This document shows, piece by piece, positions 53,142 to 64,000 of a stretch of 64,000 bases of DNA (its first letter is position 1; the number at the start of each line of letters is the position of its first letter). Both the position numbers and the translations under genes were made by a program. This DNA is from Siphonodentalium dalli (lineage: Eukaryota > Mollusca > Scaphopoda > Gadilida > Siphonodentaliidae). The DNA lies in the NCBI GenBank assembly GCA_032622095.1, contig CP136069.1, positions 100,904,278 through 100,968,277 on the forward strand. Direction: 5' to 3'. The notes beneath the pieces are model-generated. The model was not told where the DNA came from. It saw only the letters and a list, made by a program, of their open reading frames with translations, and did no database searches.

Positions 53142-53955
53142 CTAGCAGGTTAGCCCGCCACCGGCGGCGTTTGTTCGAAACATGACATTTTTTTTCATTA
53201 TTTGGTTTTTATTTATATTTTTTTAAATATATTTTAATATTAATTTAATGTTTTTTAAATTTAATTTATGTTTTTAATATTAATTTAATGTTTTTTTAAT
53301 TTAATTTATGTTTTTTTGAATTTTTTAATATTTATTTAATTATTAATTTAATTTAATTCTTTTTTATAATTTAATTCTTTGTTTTATGAAAAATCCCCCC
53401 TTCCTAGGAACGACAGACAACGCATTCTTTGTTTTTCAATGAGTTAATTCATGGTACCCGTCCTAAACTTCCCCGTTATTTAACTCCCCGTGGCCATTGA
53501 GCAGTCCCTGACATAGGTTGTCCACCCTTACGAGATGGTCAATAGAACTCGATGAAATCCCCCCCTTCCTAGGAACGACAGACAACGCATTCTTTGTTTT
53601 CCTTTTTTTAACACTGATTCCCGGAAACGACTCACATAAGCATTCACGCTTGATGTCGAATCCGGTATTGCATTGAAAACAAACGCGATAACATTGCATT
53701 GAATTGCCCGTCATACAGATAAGTAGATAGCGAAAACGACGCTCTTTATATAGACACTTCAGAAAACTGACGCTCTTTAACTATCAACGCGATTAACCCC
53801 CGCTGTGCCTTTGCGGTGATTTTGAGAGTGGAGAACGCGTGCTCTGAGCTTCTCCAAAACGCCGCGACGACGATTCCAGTGGGTTTTTACATTTAGATGG
53901 GAAGTTTGAACTCAATCGAGCGAACCGTTTTCAATTCTATGAAGTACACATATAT
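53142..53955 (-). mobile_element. Helitron-like element A5, minus strand, joined to A4
   Basis: CTAG at 53142-53145 follows directly on the A4 5' end, then the CCGCCACCGGCGG hairpin and a T/A tract (53185-53390). The right side ends near 53955 in ACACATATATAG, where another hairpin with an altered CTAG end (GCAGGGTAGCCC) starts, so its 5' end is truncated or mutated. Confidence 0.65.
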
Positions 53956-55142
53956 AGCAGGGTAGCCCGCCACCGGCGGCTTGTCCGAAACATGACATTT
54001 TTAGTTTTTCAATGAGTTAATTGTGACATTTGTTTATATTTTTTTTTAATTTTTAGCTCCACGCGTTTCAATAAGAAAAAATTGTACCCGGTAGCTCCAC
54101 CCGTTTCCGAGATCTGGTCTGCGCATGCGCGAAGCTGGCGTCGCACGGGCTCGGCGACCCGATCAAATTTGTACCCGGCCCAAGATACATTCACATAGCA
54201 AATTTCAAGTCGATAGCTCCACCCGTTTCCGAGATCTCGTCTGCGCATGCGCTGCACGGGCGTCGCATGGGCTCGGCGACCCGATAAAATTTGTACCCGG
54301 TGCAAGATACATTCACATAGCAAATTTCAGGTCGATAGCTCCACCCGTTTCCGAGATCTGCCTTTCTGCATAATATTTCGAGCGATAACATTGCATTGAA
54401 ATGTCAGACTCCCATCGTGAACCTCAACACGAAGTAAACACGTGTTTCGAGCGATAACATTGCATTTAAATGACTCCCATCGTGAACCTCAAGACGACGT
54501 AAAACACGTGTTGCGTTCTAGGAAATGCACTCAATGCAGATGCTAATAACGTTGACTTCGTATATATATATATATAATGACGTTATTAACCCCGGCCGTG
54601 CCGTTTGAGCTGATTTTTATGACTGGGAGTGGAGTACGGGTGCTCGGAGCTTCTGGAAAACGCGTGGACGACATCGTACGTGGCATTTTACCTTTAGATA
54701 GGAAGTTTGAGCTCAATCTGTCCAGCCGTTCCCGTCCTAATGTACTATTTCGAGCGATAACAATTGTCAGACTCCCATCGTGAACCTCAACACGAAGTAA
54801 ACACGTGTTTCGAGCGATAACATTGCATTGAAGTCAGACTCCCATCGTGGACCCCCAAGACGACGTAAACACGTGTTTGTTCCGGTATAACTTTGGAGAC
54901 TCTGACTTCATATATATATATAATGACGTTATTAACCCCGGCCGTGCCGTTTGAGCTGATTTCGATGACTGGGAGTGGATAAAGGGTGCTCAGAGCTTCT
55001 CGAAAACACGATTACGGCGGTGTCGGTGGGATTTTACACTTACATACGAAATTTGATCTCAATCTGTACACGCGTTTTGGATTCTATGAAGTACATACAT
55101 ACATATATATATACGAAGTCTCAAAATATATAGTATAGAAGA
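53956..55142 (-). mobile_element. Composite Helitron-like element A6, minus strand, with fragments of family C repeat
   Basis: Left side: GCAGGGTAGCCCGCCACCGGCGG (degenerate 3' end). It then contains two to three 122-bp units of the family C minisatellite (starting 54094, 54216 and 54338), two copies of a segment with AATGACGTTATTAACCCCGG (54575, 54923) and CGTGTTTCGAGCGATAACA repeats. The 5' end TCTTCTATACTATATATTTT is at 55142. Confidence 0.65.
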
Positions 55143-55898
55143 CTAGAAGGTGACCCGACTTCGTCCGGGCTTTGACCTTGAATTGACCATTTTGAAGGTC
55201 AAGGTCAGGTGGGGTCAAACACCAACACCCCAAAAATGGTGGAAATCGGCCCAGCGGATACCGGGAAATCGGCCCAGCGGATACCGAGATACCCTATGCA
55301 TCAAATTTCGTCCGTAAAAATCCGCCAGTTTAACCCGATTTGATTTCCACTCAAGTATATAAACGCGCCTCATATACACACGCTCATTAATTATCAAGTT
55401 TCAACGTAAATATAAATTACCATCGGTGCCCGAGATATCGCCAAGACGTCTGAAACAGTCAAATGCATCGGCCGGTTAAGCGTTAACGTGATCTAACGTT
55501 ATGACCTCTAACGACGTCATAGAAGTTACGCATTGTTTTTATCCTGATGGAAGATAGTACCACCTCTTCTTGATAATTGAGGCAGATAACTAAAACGGAT
55601 ACATACGCATTATATATCGTTGGAAAGAGGAAACACGAAAGATTCTCACAGTGTCATTATTATGACTGGCTTTTTATTATTCGCGCTGTTTCGAATCGAT
55701 TTGTAAGCACCGAACTCAAATGAAAGTCCCGTAACACAGCGTAAAAACAGATTTGACCTCGGCACGTGAAAAGTTGACCTCGGATCTGAAAATCAATAGG
55801 CCCATGTTCGTTCCCGGGTCGAATTACGTGTCCGTACCAAGTTTGGTCGAAATCGGTCCAGCCGTGTTCGAGTCCATCGCGAACACACACACACCCTC

Positions 55899-55993
<95 letters not shown>

Positions 55994-56024
55994 CAGAGAT
56001 ATTCCAAAATATATAATAGATAGA
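55143..56024 (-). mobile_element. Helitron-like element B3, minus strand, joined to A6
   Basis: CTAG at 55143-55146 abuts the A6 5' end; the body matches B2 almost base for base, including the 60-codon frame at 55215-55397 and a (CA)n tract of about 85 bases (55904-55986). The 5' end TCTATCTATTATATA is at 56024. Confidence 0.8.
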
Positions 56025-59000
56025 TGTATATGCTTATATAGTCAGACCTGACTTGATTAACTGAATGTTCGGATCAAGTCAGAACGCTGCCGGGCTTCAG
56101 CGTGGGCGACTCATGGGGGGCGGGGGGGGGGGGGGGGGGTCTGAAAACTATTACAGGACACAAGGACCGGGTGTGTGGGTGTCCCCGAGCTCGGAATGCA
56201 GATTTTGTCTGATGTCATGCAATTTTTTTCCAAAATCATTTCTAAGACAATTTACAGCTTCAAAATGAATTGAAACAATCAGATTCATATAGTAGTGCAT
56301 GCTATAGCCTTATACAAGTGAGGGGGTCTCTATATTTTATTTTTTTGTCCACAATTTCTCCCTTTAACAGTTGAAACCATGGGTGGGTCCAGTTTTGGTC
56401 GAGGAAAAACATTGCAATGAAAAAAAATCCATTCTCATCTTTTATCATAGTTTATTATGGCTTTTAAAAACTTATTATACATAGAGGATACCTGCGTGTT
56501 TTGAGTGAATACCGGAAGTATCTCATGACTGGTCACAGTGAGATATAAAATATAAAACTGTATACAACTGCATACAACATAAATAATGTAACATAAATAC
56601 AACAAAATACATAAATAGTAACTAACATAGAAATTCATATTGCTTAAAAGTTCTTGGTTCCCTCATTCATTGAAATCCCACTGGAAACGCTAGTACTTGT
56701 AAATAAATACCGGTAATGTATGACCCATTAGATTGATTTGCTGTCAAAAAGCCGAAAACCCGTTGGCCTCATTTGTTTATATTAATGATATCAGTCAAGA
56801 TATTGAATAAACGATAAATACAGTGACCACGTGGTCGAAGTACATGGTCGATGTCGATACATGACTACAGTGACTTAAGTCACATAATAACGTGTTGTTC
56901 ACTGATTGGAGCATTAAAAGGCTCCAGATTCAATCTCAGAGCATCTAATTTTCAAAAAAATTCCGGGGGAGGCCCCCTGACCCCCTCCCCCCGACAGGCC
57001 TTCCTGCTGGGATACTACTCGCCACTCGCCTAGAATGACTTTAAGGGGAGCTCCTCATTGCTCACCAGTGATTTCCCACATGGAGAGAACTGGAACTGTG
57101 TTTATTTAATCAAATTGATGGTGTTTTTACTTTACACATGCACATATTTAACCTATTGCTAACAAGGTACACAACTATCCTGTTAAAGTGAGTATTTTAC
57201 TTTTATAACCATAACTATTTGGGTTTTAAAGGTTTTGTCACTGGTTTTGTTGGCATATTTTTCAGCCATGTGCTTTGTTTGTTTATTTGTTTGTGGGTGT
57301 ACTTGATCAGCGTTCTCTCAGTTCTGGTGCAGACACAATGAGAGACCCTTACCCTGCCAACAACACATTATTAATAGAATTTACAAGATTTTCATCAATT
57401 TTGGGGGTGGCCGGGTGTCCCAGACCTGGGTGAAAAAACTTACGTTCCCGGGTGGGTGTCCCAGACCTGGGTGGAAAAAACTTACGCTCCCGGGGTGGTG
57501 GGTCCCCAAAACTGAAAAACACAAAATTTCCACCTTTTATCCATAATTTTTTTCCTGACCCCACCCCCCCCTAATTTTTTTTTAATACACTTAATTTTAA
57601 GAATCAACTAACACAGTCATTAATGTTAACAATATTGAAATCTATATTAACTCTGATACCTACCATAAAGTGTGTATAATTCCGTAATTATTTAATAAAA
57701 AAATTCAGTCGTAAAAATGTCGAAAACACGTTGAAAGATGGCAGAGCAAGGCAAGTAGAAGGTCCTAAATAGTACATGACAACACGTGCACGTCACATGT
57801 CACCGAAAACTCGTGGAGTTACCCCTAGTAAAGTTAGTAGAACAAAGGTAACGCATGCGCAGAGTGTAGTTACACTCGACTTGATTGTGGAAAGTTCGGA
57901 TATTCCAAGATGATTCACGAGTGCGCGCAATTACATGCTGCGGTCACATGTTATATGGTAGACATATCGGTGTTTACGTTCTGTTATTTGTCGGATTTTA
58001 AGGACAAATGACATGTAGGTGAGTGGACGGTTTCACACTTGTATTAGTATTTAGTTGACAAATACATGTGCGTTGGTCATAATTGTTACTTTTATTGAAA
58101 ATCTACTCGCTCATAGTGTTCAGCACCAGCGATGGAACTTAGATGGCGTAAGCCATGCTACTAAGTTCCAATGGATCTAGTATAGAATAGAATATAATAT
58201 GTATTGCAATACAGCAGACATACAGTATAGGCAGTTGCAAGTTACAATATGAATTAAAACTTAAAAATTATGTTCAATATAACTGTTTGATGCAATGCAT
58301 CGTCATTCAACTACCACCTATAACTTCTCATGTTTATCACTATAATATATTGAACTTTCACTATAATATGCTATACATTAATTGGGGTTGTCTCTTTTTA
58401 CTGGGGCTAATCACTTTTGACTCCCGTAAAAATGGGTTTCACCACATATTTTCATAGCAACAAGTGGGCCCGTGTCACGACATACTATCGAGAAAACTAC
58501 GGGCGTCACATTACACGGGTTAAAGCGATTCCAGGACTTCAGCAATACGAATGTGACAGTGAATATAGTTGAATACTACCAGCCAGCCTGGTGCTATATG
58601 ATGTAATTCGCATTGAATTTGTTTTCATCAATTCCAAATCGACTCAATTTATGGAAATTGACGAAAGGATGAATATTCATTTCAACGCAAGGTGATTGCA
58701 GGAAGATTTGACTATACACGTAGGAATCCTAAAATAATCAACGAGGAATACTCAATCGTGTTGCTAAATTCAGATACATTTCGTCACCTGAGTTCGAACT
58801 TGTTCTAAGTGCCCTTTTCAATGTTACGAGAGAATCGAATTTTAAAGTTTGACGATGTAGTACTCGTGAACTATAAGAGATACATTGGTCGGCTTGTCAC
58901 CAAAATGTAGACAATGTTATGCTCTTTCGAGCAAAAATAAAAGGCAGTGCCGCAACAGTTAGTGACACTCCACCAGCGACAGTTCCATCGAGATACCCCC

Positions 59001-59818
59001 TCAATTTTTTTTTACATAGCACAACATAGAACGGAATTAATGCCACTCAGTATTGTGTAGCATTTGGCAACGATAAGGTTTTTTCAGGGCGAAATTGTTC
59101 CATGTGCCATTTCACCACCACTTAAGTCACATGGAAGACATTGGAATGAAGTTCTTCTACACAATAACGTAATACCAAATTGGAAATCAGAAAGATATTG
59201 AGGTCTAATTGTTTCATATACACAATTTTATGTATTATTATGTATATAGAACAATTGGTACCAAAATATGATGATGTATCGATTAGAACCTCACAACAAG
59301 AATGGGGTTTATCAGTCCTAAATGAAACACCAACAGTATTCTAACCTGACGTTTATCCCAAGTATGCGTTGTTAGTGTTAGGAATTGATTGAGAAGCAAC
59401 GTCATATCCACGAAGACGGCCTTAAAGCGATTGGACCCTGTGTTTACAGTGGGGATTGTAGGGTGTCACTATAGAGCCCGCGAAGTCGGCAACAAAATGA
59501 TATACTACACAAAAGTTTCTCTAGACACATTGCCGGCATACTGGACAGCATTTATTTCATCGCAAACGGTTCGGTAATTATATGTAAGGGTGCCATTAGC
59601 TTGTTTTGTTCTGACCGACCCACACTGCGAAATTTAAAAAAAAAAAAAAATCGGGGAAAAGCTTTGGTGTGGCCTATAGCCAACAGTTCACTCCACTGAG
59701 CATAAGCATACGCATGAACTGTACCCACCTCGCGGCCAAGTTGTATTGTTAGTCAGTTGTTTATATCAGCTAATATAGTATACACCGAAACTAGCTTAGT
59801 TAGAATCTTTCCCAAACA
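56025..59818. other. Long non-coding stretch
   Basis: No gene is recognised. G-run at 56116-56138, a two-copy ~45-base unit GGTGTCCCAGACCTGGGTG at 57414 and 57453, and an A-run at 59637-59651. The part just before 59819 could be the 5' LTR of the BEL/Pao fragment (ends CCCAAACA), but no second LTR is present to define it. Confidence 0.5.
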
Positions 59819-60366
59819 TTGGTCCCTCGAACCATCTTGAAGATGAACAAAGAACTGGCTGCTCTGATAAGGAAACGGACTGCATTCCGAGGTCATGCTA
59901 TGAGACATGCTAACGACATGGAATCGATCATGGAACAGAAACCGCCAGAATACCGGGAGTTGGAGATCGTCAGCACGCAAGTAGCCTCACGAATAGACAA
60001 TTTAACAAATTTAAATGACTCCATATTAAACCTCATCGAGGATGATGAACAGTTTGCGACGGAGGCCGACGAGACTGAGAATTACATGTGTAAAATTGAA
60101 AAAACATTACTGTCAGCACAGATTATGATTTCCGACCACAAAAGGTCATCAGCTAAACTCGAAACAGCAACAAAATATCATTCACCGAAATCTGTTACCA
60201 AAAATGTATCTCTTAACTTTGCCAATTTTTTCGGGTGACATAATGGAGTGGCAAACATTCTGGGACTCATTTGAAGCTGCAATTCACAGTGTTCCCGACA
60301 CTGAGTTGCCCGGGATTCAGAAATTCCAACACTTACGCTCACTGCTCAGAGAACAAGCATCATGTT
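59819..60366 (+). pseudogene. BEL/Pao retrotransposon gag fragment (DUF1759-like)
   Basis: Frame one (59819-60238; likely Met 59843, MNKELAALIRKRTAFRGHAM) is the helical N-terminal part of Pao-type Gag, with ELEIVSTQVASRIDNLTNLN. After a frame break near 60205-60235, frame two reads LTLPIFSGDIMEWQTFWDSFEAAIH, IQKFQHLRSLLREQA, the signature of the DUF1759 Gag domain (LP-FSG--W--FWDSF). It ends abruptly at about 60366 in unrelated A+T-rich DNA. TTGGTCCCTCGAACC at 59819 could be the primer-binding site. No protease or RT follows. Confidence 0.8.
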
Positions 60367-61658
60367 GTTTAATATATATATCTTTATTCCTCCATATAAT
60401 GAAGAGCGTATATATAAACATTATAAATAAATTGTTAACACAAATACATCCAATTTGAGAACACAAATACATCCTGCATGCAGGAATTTGGCTATGCAAT
60501 ATACAGGGTTATACAATTTGCCTGATAAAGAGACAAATACGAACATATATTTGAGTGCATATAAGCATGCACACCCTCACGAGCACCGACACGACCACAC
60601 ACCTGCACACCCACATACACACCCACCCTCACACACATATACATGTATACAAACATGTACATACACATATACTGACATACATGTATATACAAATATATAC
60701 ATGCATACACATATACATGCGCACGAGAGAGAGAGAGAGAGAGGGAGCGCGCACGTGCACAGCCGCGCCAGCACTCGTGAATATATGCATGGTTATATAC
60801 ATATATATAAATGTTCATATAAATATATATGCATATATACATGCACATACATCCACGTAGACACACTCACCAACACACACACATATGAATACATATGTAA
60901 CGATCAGGTTACTATATGTGCACGATTATATGTGCATGCATATCTGATTAAATATACACCAAAGCATAAATGGTACATGGCTGTATGCGAAAGTTAAGGG
61001 TATGGAAAATTCGCGTTGAGCTGAAGCGGGACGTTTATTGCCGTGTTTAAAGAAAGGTTATACTTTGTTAAGACTGTTATCTTAAGTGCAAGCGGGATAA
61101 CTCCAAAGTTTGGATAATTGCGAAAGTTATATGGCATGAATATACATATATATACACTTGAATATGTATACACATATACACATGTATATATATATATTCA
61201 CGCATACATATGTATACACATATACAATTACACATGGATATGGCTTGTGTGATCATGCATCCGGGAGAATACTAAGATTCATGGACGTCCGATGAAGTGA
61301 GGCTATGTGAAGTGTATAGTACGTAAACTGTAAATAGTGAACAAATGAAGGAAATATGGGTAATTTGAAATATATGCATATTTGGCTGAAGGATGCATGG
61401 TACTGAATTGGCCAGTGCTGTGACATAGATAATTTACCAACTAACAGTAAATGTATTAATGGAAAATTAACGCTATTCTACTCCTAAAGAGTGCTGATCA
61501 CTTTAGTTAACCATTATCAAAGTGAAACCGTTTCCACATAAATGCTGTTGTCCTAACGAGCAAGCGAGACAGATTAGATTGATTATCTGAGAGTAAAGCG
61601 AGATCTCTAGGTGGCGATCCCAGAACGGCAGACAGTAGCTGCAAACGGGGCATTTGGT
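60367..61658. repeat. CA/TA-rich low-complexity tract and LINE 3' flank
   Basis: Irregular ACACAC/ATACATATA sequence at 60540-60900 with a (GA)n patch at 60725-60743, and a further TATACACATATAC tract at 61140-61225. Long frames here are low-complexity artefacts. The part next to 61658 is probably the 3' UTR of the minus-strand LINE. Confidence 0.65.
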
Positions 61659-63512
61659 CTAGGTAGAGTTAATGCCATAATGGTCAATGATGTGGTACCA
61701 CATGTCATTCCGAATATGTAGCAATGACGGGCAATCTAACAAGATATGTTGTACTACACATGAGTAGGTCGCTAAACAATGTTTGCATGTATCATTTTGT
61801 CCGAAAGATGTATGTGCGATTATGCGACCGATCAATAGGAATATAAATTTTTCCTCCGGAAATTGTGAGCATAGTTTCCATATACCGATCGTTCGTAGCG
61901 TGGGGTGAATGGTACGGAATGCTGTTAAAGAGGAGTCGCCGGAGATACGATTATACCAGTCAAGTTCGTCTAACTCCTTTACAGCTGTCCGTACCAAGCG
62001 TTTCCACACCACGGGCGATGGGAATTCATTGGAATTAGCATATTCAATAAGGTGATGTTCAATATTATATTTACATAGAATGCACCATATGTCATGTATA
62101 AAAGATGTTTCGTCTGTTGACAGACCAGATATGAAATCATACAAACGTCGTAGGAATAACTGTTTCGATGCTTTCTCGTGATTTGGCCAACAGAAAGCGC
62201 CAAGCATTGAGAGTTTCCGACGATCGATCCACGATTCTAGCGAGGAACAGCCTAGACAGCCTTGTGCAATAACTGTTCGGGTCCTCGTCGGAAAACCTTG
62301 CATATGCTTGATGCAAATTATGTGGGCCTTCTCAAGCTTATCTATTTGAGTTGTGTTTAGGTTCCAGAGAAGTTCACTGCCATACAACCCGGAAGGAATG
62401 ACTATTGTTCTGTAAAGTTTGTATGAACTTTGAGGAGAGATACCACCCGGGTCTAGGCCAACATCGGAGAGGCCGAAATATGTCCCCCTTAATTTTGTGC
62501 ATATGGCATCGACAAATTTGTTATTGAAATAGGATTTGGAAATCAGAATTCCCAGGTGAGTATAGGAGTCAACTTCGCTGAGAAAGGATGATCCAAATGG
62601 CCATGATCTTGCACATTTATCGGCTTCTTGTTTTGATTCATTGAAAACCATTATGACGGTTTTCGATGAATTATAAATGAAGCGCCATTTATTACTGTAT
62701 TCAATGCATAATTCATATAAGCCAATAAGACCTGGGCGGGATAGAGAGAGAAGCATCATGTCATCGGCTTGGGCGGGAGATGAACAATTCAATGAGTGGA
62801 TACGAAGGCCCAATTTTGATTTCTCAATAATATGGAGGAGATCGTCTGCGTATATTTTGTACCACAGAGGTGATAATATTGATCCTTGTCTGGTTCCTTG
62901 AGACAAGGAGAACCAGTCGGAATATGTTCCGTCGCTGCGGATACAACATTTTATGCCAGATAATAATTCTCGTATGATGAGCCATGTTTTGCCTTGTAAT
63001 CCTCTGTGAAATAATTTATACAAGAGGCCATTTATCCATACACAGTCGAAAGCTTTACGCACGTCCAATAGACATGAATAAAGCTTATTGTACTGTTCCC
63101 TGGCGTAACTAATACATTCTTGCACAAAACATGATGTCATGGTGCAACTGATCCCTTTTTCGAAACCATGTTGTAACGGATGGACGGCGATTGAAGATGG
63201 CATGTACGTTTCCAATCTAAGAGATATCACCCTCTCAAACAGCTTGTAAATGGCAGGTAATATGGTAATTGCTCTATAGCTATCAAAGCTGTCTTTAGGT
63301 TTTCGCCCACCCTTGTAAAGAGACACCATGACGCCCCGTTTTGCTGCAAGAGGTACGTGTGAGTATTCAAACATATATGAGAATAAATGTGCGAGGCAAT
63401 TGAGCAACGCTTCACCACAGAAAATGATGTGCTCATAGGAAATTGAGTCGTATCCATGTGCTTTGTTCCTATCTAATCTGTTGAGTAATTTACTGAGTTC
63501 ATATACGGTCAC
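61659..63512 (-). CDS. LINE (non-LTR retrotransposon) reverse transcriptase and C-terminal domain
   Basis: 617 codons on the minus strand. RT motifs in order: NKAHGYDSISYEHI, YRAITILPAIYKLFERVI, HGFEKGISC, palm motif A CLLDVRKAFDCVW, LSQGTRQGSILSPLWYKIYADDLL, catalytic box SPAQADDMMLL, then SKTVIMVFN. The thumb and connection run on, and the tail ends with a Cys/His finger (CKHCLATYSCVVQHILLDC). The ADD box preceded by Gln rather than Tyr/Phe is unusual for RTs in general, though I recall it in some invertebrate LINE groups. The coding continues in another frame upstream (see next entry), so the Met at 63512 is internal and not a true start. Confidence 0.9.
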   Translation of the reverse strand: MTVYELSKLLNRLDRNKAHGYDSISYEHIIFCGEALLNCLAHLFSYMFEYSHVPLAAKRGVMVSLYKGGRKPKDSFDSYRAITILPAIYKLFERVISLRLETYMPSSIAVHPLQHGFEKGISCTMTSCFVQECISYAREQYNKLYSCLLDVRKAFDCVWINGLLYKLFHRGLQGKTWLIIRELLSGIKCCIRSDGTYSDWFSLSQGTRQGSILSPLWYKIYADDLLHIIEKSKLGLRIHSLNCSSPAQADDMMLLSLSRPGLIGLYELCIEYSNKWRFIYNSSKTVIMVFNESKQEADKCARSWPFGSSFLSEVDSYTHLGILISKSYFNNKFVDAICTKLRGTYFGLSDVGLDPGGISPQSSYKLYRTIVIPSGLYGSELLWNLNTTQIDKLEKAHIICIKHMQGFPTRTRTVIAQGCLGCSSLESWIDRRKLSMLGAFCWPNHEKASKQLFLRRLYDFISGLSTDETSFIHDIWCILCKYNIEHHLIEYANSNEFPSPVVWKRLVRTAVKELDELDWYNRISGDSSLTAFRTIHPTLRTIGIWKLCSQFPEEKFIFLLIGRIIAHTSFGQNDTCKHCLATYSCVVQHILLDCPSLLHIRNDMWYHIIDHYGINST

Positions 63513-64000
63513 AGGGTGTGTAATAAGTACATCACATGAGCTTGAGGATGAGTGACTGGTGGTGTTAGTGATGAAATTATTTACAGAGTTATAGTTGTCT
63601 ACATCATATAATGGATATTATAACTTTTGACTCCGTGAAGATTGATTTATAATATTCAGCCCATGCGCTAACTATCTCCGATCTACCTCTGAGAGTTGTG
63701 CCGTTATGTTTGAAGAACGAGAGAGAACGGTTGTGGCCCTTTCTGTTATTTTTCAGTAGGCGGTAGAACGTTGCTAAGTCAAGCTCGGCTAGATTGTCAG
63801 AGTGCTTATCGCGCAAAAATTTACTGGATTTTCTACGGTGAACAGAACGGAAGTTACGTTTTGCATCTTTATAGTTAGCATATGAAGGAAATAAGTTGCC
63901 TCTTGGTCGGCCATCTTGAATCCAGAGGACTCGTAATTCGTCCATCACTTTATGCAGGGCACGAAGTTCATCGTCCCAGAAAGGCTTCAGGTGCCTTTGA
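63513..64000 (-). pseudogene. LINE ORF2 linker region between endonuclease and RT, runs off right edge
   Basis: From the right edge the frame reads HLKPFWDDELRALHKVMDEL, RGNLFPSYANYKDAKRNFR and FWRLLKNNRKG-like sequence, then SFFKHNGTTLRGRSEIVSAWAEYYKSIF. The KPFWDDEL and WAEYYKSIF segments are typical of the linker before the RT. It goes out of frame near 63600-63610, and the RT frame continues through DVDNYNSVNNFITN. The endonuclease would lie beyond 64000. Confidence 0.8.

Noticed and set aside
55660-56016. Frames with poly(CV) or poly(HT)
   Set aside because: Translations of the (CA)n tract in Helitron B3.
60455-60997. 180-codon frame and its shadows
   Set aside because: Low-complexity His/Thr/Tyr peptide from CA/TA-rich DNA; no domain, no codon bias.
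1-64000. tRNA or rRNA genes
   Set aside because: I looked for GGTTCGA-type B boxes with a paired acceptor stem and saw none; isolated GGTTCGA matches (34787, 36284) have no cloverleaf around them.

Overview
The window is eukaryotic, most likely from a marine invertebrate (mollusc, another lophotrochozoan, or an invertebrate deuterostome; the sequence alone does not decide). The evidence is A+T-rich non-coding DNA full of microsatellites and transposon remnants, a Polinton/Maverick element, Ty3/Gypsy, BEL/Pao, LINE and Helitron elements, and one exon that looks like the prodomain of a TGF-beta-family ligand ending at a GTAAGT splice donor. Almost everything recognisable is mobile DNA; the one convincing host gene is the exon at 36.9-38.2 kb.

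Region 1 (1-10.96 kb) is most of a Polinton/Maverick (adintovirus-like) element. All genes lie on the + strand and are tightly packed or overlapping: protein-primed family-B DNA polymerase (running off the left edge), an unknown protein, FtsK/HerA-type packaging ATPase, three small or unknown proteins, a chromodomain integrase, a two-span membrane protein, penton-like minor capsid protein, a small basic protein, double-jelly-roll major capsid protein, a Cys/His protein and an adenovirus-type cysteine protease. The set combines replication, integration, packaging, capsid and maturation functions. It carries only three visible lesions: one in-frame stop in the polymerase and breaks at A-runs in the small basic protein and the major capsid gene. 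Three small proteins share a Q-x-G-[GN/GX] site that may be the protease processing signal.

Region 2 (11.1-25.8 kb) is a nest of insertions. An old Ty3/Gypsy element (A) is split by element B, which has ~922-bp direct terminal repeats and no recognisable genes. The right-hand terminal repeat of B is itself split by a young minus-strand Gypsy element (C) with 163-bp LTRs differing at 2 positions. Gypsy A is split a second time by element D, whose ends are arrays of short palindromes and which is flanked by TTATAA. A 30-bp-unit inverted array forming a ~210-bp hairpin lies between the Polinton and this nest.

Region 3 (25.9-44.4 kb) is mostly non-coding: tandem duplications, three foldback/MITE-like elements, a five-copy 21-bp array of perfect CArG-box/TAATTA palindromes, a LINE tail remnant, a dispersed repeat rich in GGAAATTTCC palindromes, and the TGF-beta-like first coding exon with a candidate TATA box about 300 bp upstream.

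Region 4 (44.4-56.0 kb) is a cluster of Helitron-like elements of three families, several joined head to tail exactly at CTAG|T junctions, with inverted copies on either side of about 49 kb. Region 5 (56-64 kb) holds non-coding DNA, a BEL/Pao gag fragment with a possible primer-binding site, a CA/TA-rich tract, and a nearly intact minus-strand LINE reverse transcriptase running off the right edge.
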